Positions 37,343 through 45,776 are shown, counted from the first letter of the stretch. The stretch: DNA of 64,000 nucleotides from CAVYUC01 sp963816685 (GCA_963816685.1 CAWFMB010000014.1:714366-778365), one strand, 5' to 3'. Numbers and translations are program-made. Notes: generated by a model not told the origin, from the sequence alone.

Positions 37343-37892
37343 AGTGTTTCTTTTTTTGTTCCTGTAAAATTTCGATAATTCGCCTTTTGGCGCGCATAAA
37401 CTGACTTTTCGATGTTGATTCACTGATATTCAGGATTTGCGATATTTCAACATGATCGTAACCTTCGAAAAGGTAAAGTGAGAAAATCATGCGTCCGCCT
37501 TCCGGCAAAAGTTCCATCGCATTTTTTATGCTGGTTACATCCAGCTCAATATCTTCATCATTCTCATTATCAGGCAAATCATTGCTCTTGTTTTCTTCAA
37601 GATAGGTTAATTCCACTCTTTTCCTGTTTAATGCATTGATGCAAATATTTACTGTAATTCTTTTCAGCCATGTTCCAAATCCCGATTCGTACCTGAACGT
37701 GTGCAGTTTCAAAAAAGCCTGTGTAAATGCTTCCTGCAACAGGTCCTCTGCTTCCTCACGGTTGTTTGTCATTCTGTAGCATAAATTGAACATGGCTTTT
37801 GAATACAATTGGTAGAGCTCGTATTTCGACCTTTCATTTCCACTTTTACAGGCTTCAATTAGTTTTTTATGTATATACTCCGTCTGTCCCAA
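37332..37892 (-). CDS. ECF-type RNA polymerase sigma factor
   Basis: 186 residues. Region 2 is YSKAMFNLCYRMTNNREEAEDLLQEAFTQAFLKLHTF, with the region 2.4-like ESGFGTWLKRITVNICINALNRKR. Region 4 is GYDHVEISQILNISESTSKSQFMRAKRRI. It heads the operon sigma - anti-sigma-like - DUF4097 - head-GIN - two barrels. It probably directs that operon and other envelope genes. Confidence 0.92.
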   Translation of the reverse strand: MGQTEYIHKKLIEACKSGNERSKYELYQLYSKAMFNLCYRMTNNREEAEDLLQEAFTQAFLKLHTFRYESGFGTWLKRITVNICINALNRKRVELTYLEENKSNDLPDNENDEDIELDVTSIKNAMELLPEGGRMIFSLYLFEGYDHVEISQILNISESTSKSQFMRAKRRIIEILQEQKKKHYEN

Positions 37893-37946
37893 TTTGTATT
37901 CTTTCAGTTATATTGACAAGGAAAAAAATGAAGGGTTGCAGGATTT

Positions 37947-38849
37947 CTATCCGGACGGTGAATTTATTATCGTCCGTATATTATTTTCTGAATATTCGGG
38001 AACAGCACCGGGTTGAGATGCAACAAACGCACCGGTTGCACAAGCGTATTCAAGTGCTTTACCGGGCGATTTTATATCGAGACCTGCAATTAATGCGGCA
38101 AGAAACGAATCGCCTGCTCCAACGGTGTCAACTGCATCAACAGCAAATCCGGGATGTTCGTAAACCTGATTTTCAAAAAGCAGCATTGCACCTTTTGCCC
38201 CGCGGGTAACACAAACAATTTTACAGTGATAAAAATCCGAAATCCAGTGAATCAATTCTGTTTCGGTGCCCGGTTCGACGTGCCATGAAGCTATTGTCCG
38301 CAGTTCATCATCATTTAGTTTTACAAAATCAGATTTATGAAGCAACTGTTCAACGTTTTCCTGCTGGTTGTAAGGCGGGCGTAAATTTACATCGAGCAAC
38401 CGTACTGCTGATGAAATCTCCAGTAAATGAAAAAGTGTTTCACGGGTGGTTTTATTACGGGATGCTAGAGTGCCGTAAACAATTAAATCTGCAGCGGCGG
38501 CTGCTTTTTCCATGCTGCCGGTAAGCAGAATATTATCCCAGGCTACGGGTTCGCAAATTTCGTAGGTTGCGTTTTTTTGTTCATCCAGTTTTACCAGTAC
38601 TTTGCTGGTCGGCAGGCTAATATCGGTGCCAATAAAATCAGTTGCAAGTCCTGCGGAGATTAAAAATTCCTTAAGGTCTTCACCCTCCCTGTCATTCCCT
38701 GTTTTGCTAATTAACAGCGGATGGATTTTCATTTTGTTTAAATGAATGGCAACATTTAAAGGCGCACCTCCAGGTTTTGCTCCTGTAGGCAATACATCCC
38801 AAAGAACTTCTCCAAAACAAAGGATAGTGTTAAAATTAAGATTTTGCAT
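37947..38849 (-). CDS. PfkB-family carbohydrate kinase (fructokinase-like)
   Basis: About 300 residues. The N-terminal sugar-binding signature is LCFGEVLWDVLPTGAKPGGAPLNVAIHL, and the C-terminal PfkB motif VDTVGAGDSFLAALIAGL holds the catalytic Asp. It resembles the Bacteroidota fructokinases that phosphorylate fructose to fructose 6-phosphate. Substrate specificity is inferred. A Met six codons upstream (38867) is a weaker start. TAATTTTG lies upstream at 38872-38865 on the minus strand. Confidence 0.87.
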   Translation of the reverse strand: MQNLNFNTILCFGEVLWDVLPTGAKPGGAPLNVAIHLNKMKIHPLLISKTGNDREGEDLKEFLISAGLATDFIGTDISLPTSKVLVKLDEQKNATYEICEPVAWDNILLTGSMEKAAAAADLIVYGTLASRNKTTRETLFHLLEISSAVRLLDVNLRPPYNQQENVEQLLHKSDFVKLNDDELRTIASWHVEPGTETELIHWISDFYHCKIVCVTRGAKGAMLLFENQVYEHPGFAVDAVDTVGAGDSFLAALIAGLDIKSPGKALEYACATGAFVASQPGAVPEYSENNIRTIINSPSG

Positions 38850-38909
38850 AAAAAATAGTTTTTTCAAAATTAACTATTTGCGAAATCCATTCCGATTTAT
38901 TTAGCTTTT

Positions 38910-38943
38910 TTTGAAACTGAAATAGAATAAAATATTATATTTG
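38910..38943 (+). promoter_or_regulatory. Promoter of the tRNA-His transcript
   Basis: TTTG at 38910-38913, 22 bp spacer, TATATTTG at 38936-38943. The transcript would start just before the partial tRNA copy and run through it into the intact tRNA-His. Confidence 0.65.
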
Positions 38944-38961
38944 CAACCGCAAAAAACAAAT

Positions 38962-39035
38962 GGTGGTTGTAGTTCAGTCGGTTAGAACGTCCCGATAGGA
39001 GTCGGGAAGGTCGCCGCTTCAGCTGCAATTGCTTC
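38962..39035 (+). pseudogene. Decayed partial duplicate of tRNA-His
   Basis: The first ~29 bases (G-1, acceptor 5' strand, D arm up to the anticodon stem) are identical to the intact tRNA-His 85 bp downstream. The anticodon arm is replaced by TCCCG-ATAGGAGT-CGGGA, with an eight-base loop. The T arm does not close (GCCGC...GCAAT) and no acceptor 3' strand or CCA follows. It is therefore not a functional tRNA, though it is probably cotranscribed with the real one. Confidence 0.75.
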
Positions 39036-39046
39036 AAAATTAAAAT

Positions 39047-39124
39047 GGTGGTTGTAGTTCAGTCGGTTAGAACGCTGGATTGTGGTTCCAGAGGTCGCCG
39101 GTTCAAGTCCGGTCTACCACCCCA
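39047..39124 (+). tRNA. tRNA-His (GTG anticodon)
   Basis: The cloverleaf is GTGGTTG / CTACCAC acceptor (one T-T mismatch), D arm TAGTTCAGTCGGTTAGAAC, anticodon arm CTGGA-TTGTGGT-TCCAG with anticodon GTG, and T arm GCCGG-TTCAAGT-CCGGT. The extra G at 39047 faces C at 39121, the G-1:C73 pair specific to tRNA-His. CCA is encoded at 39122-39124. Confidence 0.95.
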
Positions 39125-39132
39125 AAAAATAT

Positions 39133-39162
39133 GAGGCTGTCGCAAATTGGCAGCCTCTTTTT
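39133..39162 (+). terminator. Terminator of the tRNA-His transcript
   Basis: GAGGCTG (39133-39139) pairs with CAGCCTC (39151-39157) and is followed by TTTTT. It lies directly after the tRNA. Confidence 0.85.
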
Positions 39163-39339
39163 ATAAAATACCATACCTACATATGAAATCCTTAACCTCC
39201 TGGGGATTATCTATTTGACAAACATCAGTTTTGGAGAAAAGAATTGCCCGGCATAATTTTGGTGGCAGCGCATATACAAAAAACAAAGATTCAGCTGCAA
39301 TATCGTTTGTGTTTGAAAATATTATCATTTTCTGATGAG

Positions 39340-39570
39340 CGGGACGGAATCCTGTTTTAACAGCAGGATTTATTCCTCCTGCCAAAGCTGTTTTGTACCG
39401 GTTTTCACCGTATTTCCCCTGTACCATTGATATACCATCGATATACCAACACTATACCATGGCTATACCAGCGCCGGATTAAATTCGCGCGGGCATATTG
39501 CTGGTATAACGTTGGTATAGCCGAAATACAGGACAGGATACTTCAGATGCTCCTCTTTTCAGGAACATGC
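39340..39570. repeat. Dispersed degenerate repeat element, copy B
   Basis: This is the second copy of the element at ~15,290. The 71 bp block (39,352-39,426) aligns gap-free. TATACC then occurs at 39431, 39442, 39453 and 39464, an exact 11 bp period. In the opposite sense GGTATA occurs at 39503 and 39514, followed by CTTCAGATGCTCCTCTTTTCAGG, matching the right module of copy A. The 780 bp region 39,165-39,944 contains this element and the hairpin below, and no supported gene. Confidence 0.6.
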
Positions 39571-39742
39571 AGAAAATTCCTGATTAACATTTAATGGTTC
39601 TCATCGGATTCAATTTGTCATCACCTCAAATATTCCTTTTTAATTCTTTTAATTCTTTCATTGAATCCATGACAACAACCGGCTAGGCGAGATACTTTAA
39701 AGAAGAAGTTAAAGCTTAACGTTGCGCACCCTGGCACTAAAG

Positions 39743-39798
39743 CCTTTTAACGGGTTTGCGTAAAACGGTACGAGGTTTCGTACCTGAATTTTAAAAGG
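39743..39798. other. Nested hairpin structure of unknown role
   Basis: CCTTTTAA (39743-39750) pairs with TTAAAAGG (39791-39798). Inside it GGTACGA (39767-39773) pairs with TCGTACC (39778-39784) across a GGTT loop. It lacks a T tract after either stem, so it is not a standard terminator. It could be a small structured RNA, an IS end remnant, or part of the mRNA trailer of the minus-strand cytochrome gene. Confidence 0.45.
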
Positions 39799-39944
39799 TC
39801 TGTAAGTTTTGGTGCTGTAAGGATGATGGGGTTTAGGCTGGGAGGGAAGGCATACCGTTCAGATTTAGTAATTTATTGGTTATTAAAAGTAGAAAACCTT
39901 TTTCAAATAGCAACTATTAAATCGATAAGTATTTTGTTAATTAG

Positions 39945-42641
39945 TTATTCCCATTCCGGCAGAATGCATTTACTGCTGCGGTTTTTCAGCAGTTCCTCAA
40001 AATTGTTCAGGCTCTTTTGCATGATTTCGGAGTTTTCATCATGGCAGGTTAAACAGGCGCCGGCAGTAAGAATCTTTTTTTGTTGCTCTACATCAAACGG
40101 AAAAACGGTGGAGCGTGTGGCAACCATTCCTGAGCGGTTGGCAAGAAATCCTGTCCAAGCATCAGCAGGAAGACCATCCTGAATATTTTCGTAGAGCGGA
40201 TAAAACAACCATTTTCCTTTGCCACTCAAAATTTCATATTTCAGTTCGCCTTCGCCAAATCCCAGTGCCACCGGGTTATTATGGCAACTGGTGCAACTCC
40301 TTCCTTTCGCTGAAGTTGTATGAGGAGCTGCCGGTGCGTATAAACGGTGGAAAATCTCCTTGTCATTTTCGTTTTTCGTGAACGATTTTTTATCGATTGT
40401 GAGAATCATACCCGGAATAACCGCGATAACTTCTGTTTTATCTTCTGTTTTGCGCATTCCAAGCGTTGGTAAATTTGCTTTATATTCACCGACATATTCC
40501 ACCCAGCTTCCTTTTTGTTCCTGGTTTTTTACCATGTTGTAACCTGGTTCTTCCGGATCATATGCGTTGTGGCAGCCGATACAGGTTGGTGCCCATGAGG
40601 TGTGACAACTTGAACACGAAAGGTTTGAATGTGAAACATTGCGTATACAAACTTCATCCGGTGGTTTCAGCTGCATCTTCTTTCCGCTGTTTTTTAATCT
40701 TAAATAAACAGAATCGTTTTCAACAAAAGTATTAATCAGTGGCCGGTTATTTCGTTCAGTAACAAGGAATTTTTTGTCTGTTATATTCCCAAAGCGGAGT
40801 GCTGCAATAAGTGCAGATTCATTGTCCAGGTTTTCGGCAGAAATGGTTTTGGGTTTACCTTCGAAATGACAATCGGAACATTGCACATCCTGTTGATCTT
40901 CCTCGTGTGCATACAAATTTCCGTCGCCCATTAATTCATAGGAATGATGGCAATCGATACATTCCATCCCGAGTAGGTGATGGATATCATCCTGTTTTTT
41001 TACAAAAACACGGTTTTTTTCAATCAGCCTGTAATTGCTGCTGTCGGGCATTTGAGCGGCTTCCAGTGTAGTTTCATGCCAGCCTTCGTAATTTGTCGAT
41101 ATCCGCCCCGATCGGCTGTGGCAACCAAAGCAGTGGTTATCGGTAACTTTCAGGCTGATTTCCGGGTGTGTTTTCAACAATTTTCCTGAATTTTCAGACA
41201 AATCTTTTTCCGCTTCCGCGCTGTAATTCAGGTGGCAGGCAAGGCAACCTCCGCCACGGCTGCTTTCGTCAATTGATCCAAATTCTGTCTTCGGATTTCC
41301 AAGATGACAGCGCACACACAAATTCTTCAGGTGTTCATCTGCAGCCGAATTTCCCAACTCATGCACATTTGTTAAATTATCCGGATTATCCTGTTCATTA
41401 AAAACATACCGGTCAACACTGATTATTCCGCTCAATGTTGACATTAAAACAGTGGGAACCCTTTCCACAATTTCCGGGTGGCATTGTACTGTGCCACACG
41501 ATTGTTTTGCAGTTGAAAGGTTTCCGGGAATGAGGTTCATCTTTCGGTGCGACTGATTTTTCCCGGTGGCAAAAGGATTTCCGCCATGACACGAAAAACA
41601 GCCAATAGCATTGGGAGCGTGAGAATCAGTAAGTCCATGCATTTCAGTGTGACATGCAAGGCAGCTTTCCTTTCTTCCCTGGATTACTGCTGAACCGGCA
41701 GCATCATTCAAAGTAAAATCCGGATTAAATTTTACCTTCGGCGATTTGAAATTATGCAATACGCTGTAGTTGTAATCCGGCGAACCTGGCGGCGTCCACT
41801 CCCAGCGTTCTCCCCTGAAAAAAAGACCAACGATGGTTAGTACCAGGTAAATACCTGTAAAAATGAGCAAACTTCGCTTACTTATAAAAACTGCTTTGCT
41901 TTTGTCGGCATTAACAATGTAAATAAGAATGAGCAATACTAAAAATACAAGCAGCGACCATTCCGGATGGCTGAGCCAATGCAGGATTTCCTGAAAACCC
42001 ACAAAGTACCATGGGCCTTTCACCGTAGGATTCAGGTTATCGTGCAGGGGAGCGCTAAAAAAGTAACTAACCACCAGTACAGCTAAGAATGAAAGAAGAA
42101 AATCACCTGCCGAAGGCCAGAATTTGCGGCTGTGTTCCACCATGATGATGGTGATAAAAAGAGTAAAAGTGGCAATGTGGTGAACGTAAATCAATTGAAA
42201 ACTGCCTGGATCTCCAAGCAGCGAAAACGCGAGAGATGTGCCAATCAACGGAATGCGTTGTGCGAGGGTTTCAAGGATCAGACGCGCCTGTTCACTGTCG
42301 GAATCGCCCTTCAGCAAAAACCCTGAAAGCAGGGCAAGGAAAATAATCAGTACACCTGAACTCAACCGGAAAGCCATTCCCTTTTTTAACCCAATTTTTT
42401 CTTTATAATGAAAATGATCGTAAATATGGATGAGGCTGAGAACAAGGAAAAACTGTGAACTCCAGAAATGTGCATTGCGGATGAGTGAAGCCCACGGATT
42501 ACTCACCAACATGTTGCTGATGCTCAGGTACGGGGTTTTTACATCGAATGGAACAGCAAGCAGCACACCCGAAAGCAAAACGAACCAAAACATTGCAAGA
42601 GCCAGTGTCCCGAAAGTTTGCTTATTTTTTTTACCGTTCAT
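39945..42641 (-). CDS. Cytochrome b fused to a multiheme (about 12-heme) cytochrome c
   Basis: 898 residues. The N-terminal ~290 residues are a cytochrome b/b6-like membrane domain with ~7-8 helices. Heme-b ligand pairs are visible as HX13H (HFWSSQFFLVLSLIH) and HX14H (HIATFTLFITIIMVEH). A degenerate quinol-site motif, KGPWYF, stands where PEWY is expected. The periplasmic remainder (~305-885) carries eleven CxxCH heme sites (CLACH twice, CFSCH, CVRCH, CFGCH, CIDCH, CSDCH, CSSCH, CIGCH, CTSCH, CLTCH) and one CX4CH (CGTVQCH). It abuts the Rieske gene with no gap. The pair looks like a bc-type quinol oxidase passing electrons to a periplasmic heme wire. Confidence 0.88.
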   Translation of the reverse strand: MNGKKNKQTFGTLALAMFWFVLLSGVLLAVPFDVKTPYLSISNMLVSNPWASLIRNAHFWSSQFFLVLSLIHIYDHFHYKEKIGLKKGMAFRLSSGVLIIFLALLSGFLLKGDSDSEQARLILETLAQRIPLIGTSLAFSLLGDPGSFQLIYVHHIATFTLFITIIMVEHSRKFWPSAGDFLLSFLAVLVVSYFFSAPLHDNLNPTVKGPWYFVGFQEILHWLSHPEWSLLVFLVLLILIYIVNADKSKAVFISKRSLLIFTGIYLVLTIVGLFFRGERWEWTPPGSPDYNYSVLHNFKSPKVKFNPDFTLNDAAGSAVIQGRKESCLACHTEMHGLTDSHAPNAIGCFSCHGGNPFATGKNQSHRKMNLIPGNLSTAKQSCGTVQCHPEIVERVPTVLMSTLSGIISVDRYVFNEQDNPDNLTNVHELGNSAADEHLKNLCVRCHLGNPKTEFGSIDESSRGGGCLACHLNYSAEAEKDLSENSGKLLKTHPEISLKVTDNHCFGCHSRSGRISTNYEGWHETTLEAAQMPDSSNYRLIEKNRVFVKKQDDIHHLLGMECIDCHHSYELMGDGNLYAHEEDQQDVQCSDCHFEGKPKTISAENLDNESALIAALRFGNITDKKFLVTERNNRPLINTFVENDSVYLRLKNSGKKMQLKPPDEVCIRNVSHSNLSCSSCHTSWAPTCIGCHNAYDPEEPGYNMVKNQEQKGSWVEYVGEYKANLPTLGMRKTEDKTEVIAVIPGMILTIDKKSFTKNENDKEIFHRLYAPAAPHTTSAKGRSCTSCHNNPVALGFGEGELKYEILSGKGKWLFYPLYENIQDGLPADAWTGFLANRSGMVATRSTVFPFDVEQQKKILTAGACLTCHDENSEIMQKSLNNFEELLKNRSSKCILPEWE

Positions 42642-43034
42642 TTAACTTCTGATTTCAATATATTCGCCGTCGGGTGTAACAACCGAAGAAACAACTTCAA
42701 GATTTTTGTAGGCGGGTCCTTTTAGGACTTTGCCATTCAAATCGTATTCTGAACCATGACAAGGGCAAATCAACCGCTCATTTTCAAGCTGATTGATAAC
42801 ACAACCCAGGTGAGTGCAATGAGCCGACAGAACAGCAGTGGTTTCATTTTTATTGACGATGATGAAGTTTTCAACAAAAGAAACCGGTTTGTTTTTATTG
42901 AAAGGAACCACAAGAAGTTTTGTTTTTGTAAGTTCAAGGTGGTTCAGGGTGAGTTTATTCCATGAAAGAACCAGCAGCGAAATGATACCGGCTACTCCAA
43001 GCTGAAGAAATGTGCGCCTTCCCCCTTTTTCCAT
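42642..43034 (-). CDS. Rieske [2Fe-2S] protein
   Basis: About 130 residues. The Tat-like N-terminus (GGRRTFLQLGVAGIISLLVLSW) acts as a membrane anchor. The cluster motifs are CTHLGC (Cys73, His75) and CPCHGS (Cys90, His93), with the remaining two Cys able to form the stabilising disulfide. It is translated immediately before the cytochrome b-multiheme fusion, as in bc1/b6f operons. The open frame extends to 43148, but the twin-arginine sequence sets the start at 43034. Confidence 0.92.
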   Translation of the reverse strand: MEKGGRRTFLQLGVAGIISLLVLSWNKLTLNHLELTKTKLLVVPFNKNKPVSFVENFIIVNKNETTAVLSAHCTHLGCVINQLENERLICPCHGSEYDLNGKVLKGPAYKNLEVVSSVVTPDGEYIEIRS

Positions 43035-43133
43035 CTGCCTTATTTTTTGCTGCAAAAGTAATAAATTGATGAAACTACAAACTCTCTGAATCATAATCTC
43101 ATTGTTTTGAATGACAATAAATGGACTGTTGGA

Positions 43134-43149
43134 TATGTTATATAACATA
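43134..43149. promoter_or_regulatory. 16 bp perfect palindrome between divergent redox operons
   Basis: TATGTTATATAACATA is a perfect inverted repeat ~100 bp upstream of the Rieske start, in the 440 bp space shared with the molybdo-oxidoreductase operon. The form (TGTTA-TAACA half-sites) would suit a dimeric regulator of the Crp/Fnr type, but this is inference. The rest of the spacer holds a purine-rich GGAGG followed by an 11-codon frame at 43280 that I do not call. Confidence 0.45.
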
Positions 43150-43415
43150 ATGGATGCCGCCCTTTATTGCTGTTTATTTTCACTTTCCATTACATTATTT
43201 AATAACTTATGTCCTGATTCATTTTAGTTCGGTTATTTGAATTTTCTGTGGGAGATAACTATTTGCAGGAGGTAAAGCAATGATTTTTAAATTGTTTTAT
43301 CCGGATATTTATTAACTGATGTTTATATCAGGTTGAAGTGAAATTGCAGCATTATTTTCTTATTTTTAATGTTTTCAAATTAAATATCTCTGTTAAAAGT
43401 ATGCGATTTCCTTTT

Positions 43416-43423
43416 TATATTTG
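43416..43423 (+). promoter_or_regulatory. Candidate -7 element of the psr-like operon
   Basis: TATATTTG matches TAnnTTTG and lies 50 bp before the first ATG of the molybdoenzyme gene. No clear TTTG box was found at -33, which may indicate activator dependence. Confidence 0.45.
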
Positions 43424-43472
43424 TCGCCGAATATCTAAAAATGTAACTATTTAGATATTCTGAATTCTTAAA

Positions 43473-45776
43473 ATGAGCTGTGAATGCTGCAGCAAATGGC
43501 AGCATCTAAAATATTCACGAATGAGGACAAGACGGGATTTTATAAAGATTTCAGCAGTTGGTGCAGGGGCAACAGTTTTGGGACTGAATGCTTTTGCGGC
43601 AAAAAAGTTCAAATGGTTTGAAACGGATACAATGAATCCGGCAAGCGATGAAGAACTGACACCTTTCCCGACCTACTGCGAAGTTTGTTTTTGGAAATGT
43701 GCCGGTTGGGCTTATGTTGATAAGGAAGGGCGTATTCGCAAAATCATTGGAAACAAAAACGATCCGCACAGCAACGGAAGATTGTGTCCGCGAGGCACTG
43801 GCGGGGTGGGTATGTATTACGATGAAGACCGGCTGAAAACGCCACTGATAAGGTCTGCACGCAAAAATGGTGAGCAGTATTTCAGGGAAGCATCCTGGGA
43901 AGAGGCTCTTGATTTGGTGGCAAAAAAAATGAAAGAGGTCAGGGAGAAGTATGGTCCGGAAGCCTTCGGCTTGTTTAACCATGGAAATCCTGGCGCACAT
44001 CTCGAACACCTGATGCGTGCATATGGTTCAGAAACCAATGCCGAACCGGCATTTGCCAACTGCCGGGGCCCTCGTTCTTCGGCTTATTTTTCCACTTTTG
44101 GTGCATATATTGGTTCGCCTGAATGTACTGACATCCGCGATACGCAGTGCCTGGTTTTGATAGGTTCACACCTCGGCGAAAACATGCACAATTCGCAGGT
44201 GCAGGAAATGTCGGCAGCCATCGACAATAAAGCGACAATTATTACAGTTGATCCAAGGTTTTCGACCGCCGCAGGGCATTCCACACATTGGTTACCCATT
44301 AAACCATCTACTGATATTGCATTATTGATGGCGTGGATTCATGTATTGATTTACGAAGAAATCTACAATAAAAAGTTTGTCGATAAATACACTTTTGGTT
44401 TCGATTTGCTGAAAGAGCATGTAAAAAGTATGACTCCGGAATGGGCATACGGAATTACCGATATTGAACCTGAAGTGATTCGAAAAACTGCACGGGCCAT
44501 GGCTGGAGCAGCTCCTGCTGTTGTTATTCATCCGGGACGGCATGTGGTTTGGTACGGTGATGACACGCAGCGTGAAAGGGCAATGGCTATTTTAACAGCG
44601 CTGCTGGGCGCATGGGGAAAACGCGGAAGTTTATATTTGCCTGAAGCTGTTTCGCTGCCTAAATATCCGCAACCGGAATACCCTGAACCCGAATGGACAT
44701 GGAAAGATTTAAATGAAGGAAAGTATCCGCTTGCAACCATGGGTATTACCACCGAGCTATTGAAAGCTTCGGTTCCGGCGTTGAATTATAAACATCAGGT
44801 TAAAGCCTGGCTGGTAGGAGGAACCAACCTGCCGCTTGCCATGCCCGATAAAAAACTGTTCAGGGAAGCAGCGGAAGCTGTTGAATTTATTGCGGTTATG
44901 GATACAATGCCCATGGATATTACAGGCTTTGCTGATGTAATTTTACCGGAAGCGACTTATCTCGAGAGATATGATTTTATCAGGGCTGCCCAAAACCGGG
45001 TTCCGAACATTGCACTTCGAATGCCGGCAGTGAACCCTAAATACGACTCAAAACCGGCATGGTGGATAACAAAACAGATTGGTGAACGGCTGGGACTTCA
45101 CGATTTTTTCAACTACAATGATTTTTCTGAAGTCATTGACTGGCAGTTGAAACAGTTGGGTACTTCTCTTGAAGAAATGAAGAAAACCGGTATAAAGTCG
45201 TTCCCACGTCAAAGCGGGCCGCTTTATTTGGCAGATGGTGAAGATTTTCAGTTTAATACAACTACCGGGAAAGTTGAATTGTATTCGGTTGATTTTGCCG
45301 ATCACGGTTTCGATCCGATTCCGGTTTACAAACCACATCCCCAGCCTCCTCAAAATTATTACCGGCTGATTTATGGCCGTGCACCGATGCACACATTCAG
45401 CCGGACATCGAACAATCCGAATTTATCGGATTTAATGAGTGAAAACAGCGTTTGGGTAAATCCGAAAGTCGCTGATTTGTGGGGGTTGAAAAAGGGTCAA
45501 AAGGTGTGGCTGAAAAATCAGGATGATGCAATTACATCGTTTCCTGTTGCTGTTCGCGTAACTGAACGTATCCGCTGGGATTCGGTATATATGGTGCATG
45601 GTTTTGGACATTCAAATAAAAAGTTGTCGCGTGCCTTCGGCAAGGGGGCCAGCGATGGAGAAATGATTACGAACGTTGCCATTGACCCGGTAATGGGTGG
45701 AACGGGAATGAGAGGAAACTTTATTACATTTTTAAAAGAAAATCCTGCAACTGAAGGAAAGGAGATTGAATCATGA
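43473..45776 (+). CDS. Molybdopterin oxidoreductase, PsrA/PhsA-like catalytic subunit
   Basis: 767 residues. The Tat signal is TRRDFIKISAVGAGATVLGLNAFA (the motif starts near residue 20). The [4Fe-4S] site is Cys69-Cys72-Cys76-Cys105 (CEVCFWKCAGW...GRLCPRG). The probable Mo-ligand Cys197 is in FANCRGPR. The C-terminal molybdopterin-dinucleotide domain includes YGRAPMHTFSRTSNNPNL. The subunit would be exported folded and reduce (or oxidise) a sulfur compound such as polysulfide, thiosulfate or tetrathionate. The exact substrate is unresolved. ATG at 43521 is an alternative start placing the Tat motif at the N-terminus. It overlaps the next gene by 4 bp. Confidence 0.9.
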   Translation: MSCECCSKWQHLKYSRMRTRRDFIKISAVGAGATVLGLNAFAAKKFKWFETDTMNPASDEELTPFPTYCEVCFWKCAGWAYVDKEGRIRKIIGNKNDPHSNGRLCPRGTGGVGMYYDEDRLKTPLIRSARKNGEQYFREASWEEALDLVAKKMKEVREKYGPEAFGLFNHGNPGAHLEHLMRAYGSETNAEPAFANCRGPRSSAYFSTFGAYIGSPECTDIRDTQCLVLIGSHLGENMHNSQVQEMSAAIDNKATIITVDPRFSTAAGHSTHWLPIKPSTDIALLMAWIHVLIYEEIYNKKFVDKYTFGFDLLKEHVKSMTPEWAYGITDIEPEVIRKTARAMAGAAPAVVIHPGRHVVWYGDDTQRERAMAILTALLGAWGKRGSLYLPEAVSLPKYPQPEYPEPEWTWKDLNEGKYPLATMGITTELLKASVPALNYKHQVKAWLVGGTNLPLAMPDKKLFREAAEAVEFIAVMDTMPMDITGFADVILPEATYLERYDFIRAAQNRVPNIALRMPAVNPKYDSKPAWWITKQIGERLGLHDFFNYNDFSEVIDWQLKQLGTSLEEMKKTGIKSFPRQSGPLYLADGEDFQFNTTTGKVELYSVDFADHGFDPIPVYKPHPQPPQNYYRLIYGRAPMHTFSRTSNNPNLSDLMSENSVWVNPKVADLWGLKKGQKVWLKNQDDAITSFPVAVRVTERIRWDSVYMVHGFGHSNKKLSRAFGKGASDGEMITNVAIDPVMGGTGMRGNFITFLKENPATEGKEIES

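Noticed and set aside
39161..39427. Minus-strand 88-residue open frame
   Set aside because: It overlaps repeat copy B and the tRNA terminator. The other repeat copy does not keep the full frame, so it is a shadow or relic rather than a gene.
39700..39820. Integron attC site
   Set aside because: The core sites RYYYAAC and GTTRRRY are not arranged correctly around the hairpin, and no integrase is present.
43280..43315. 11-codon frame after a GGAGG-like sequence upstream of the psr-like operon
   Set aside because: Too short. Its ribosome site is common in AT-rich DNA and there is no attenuator structure around it.
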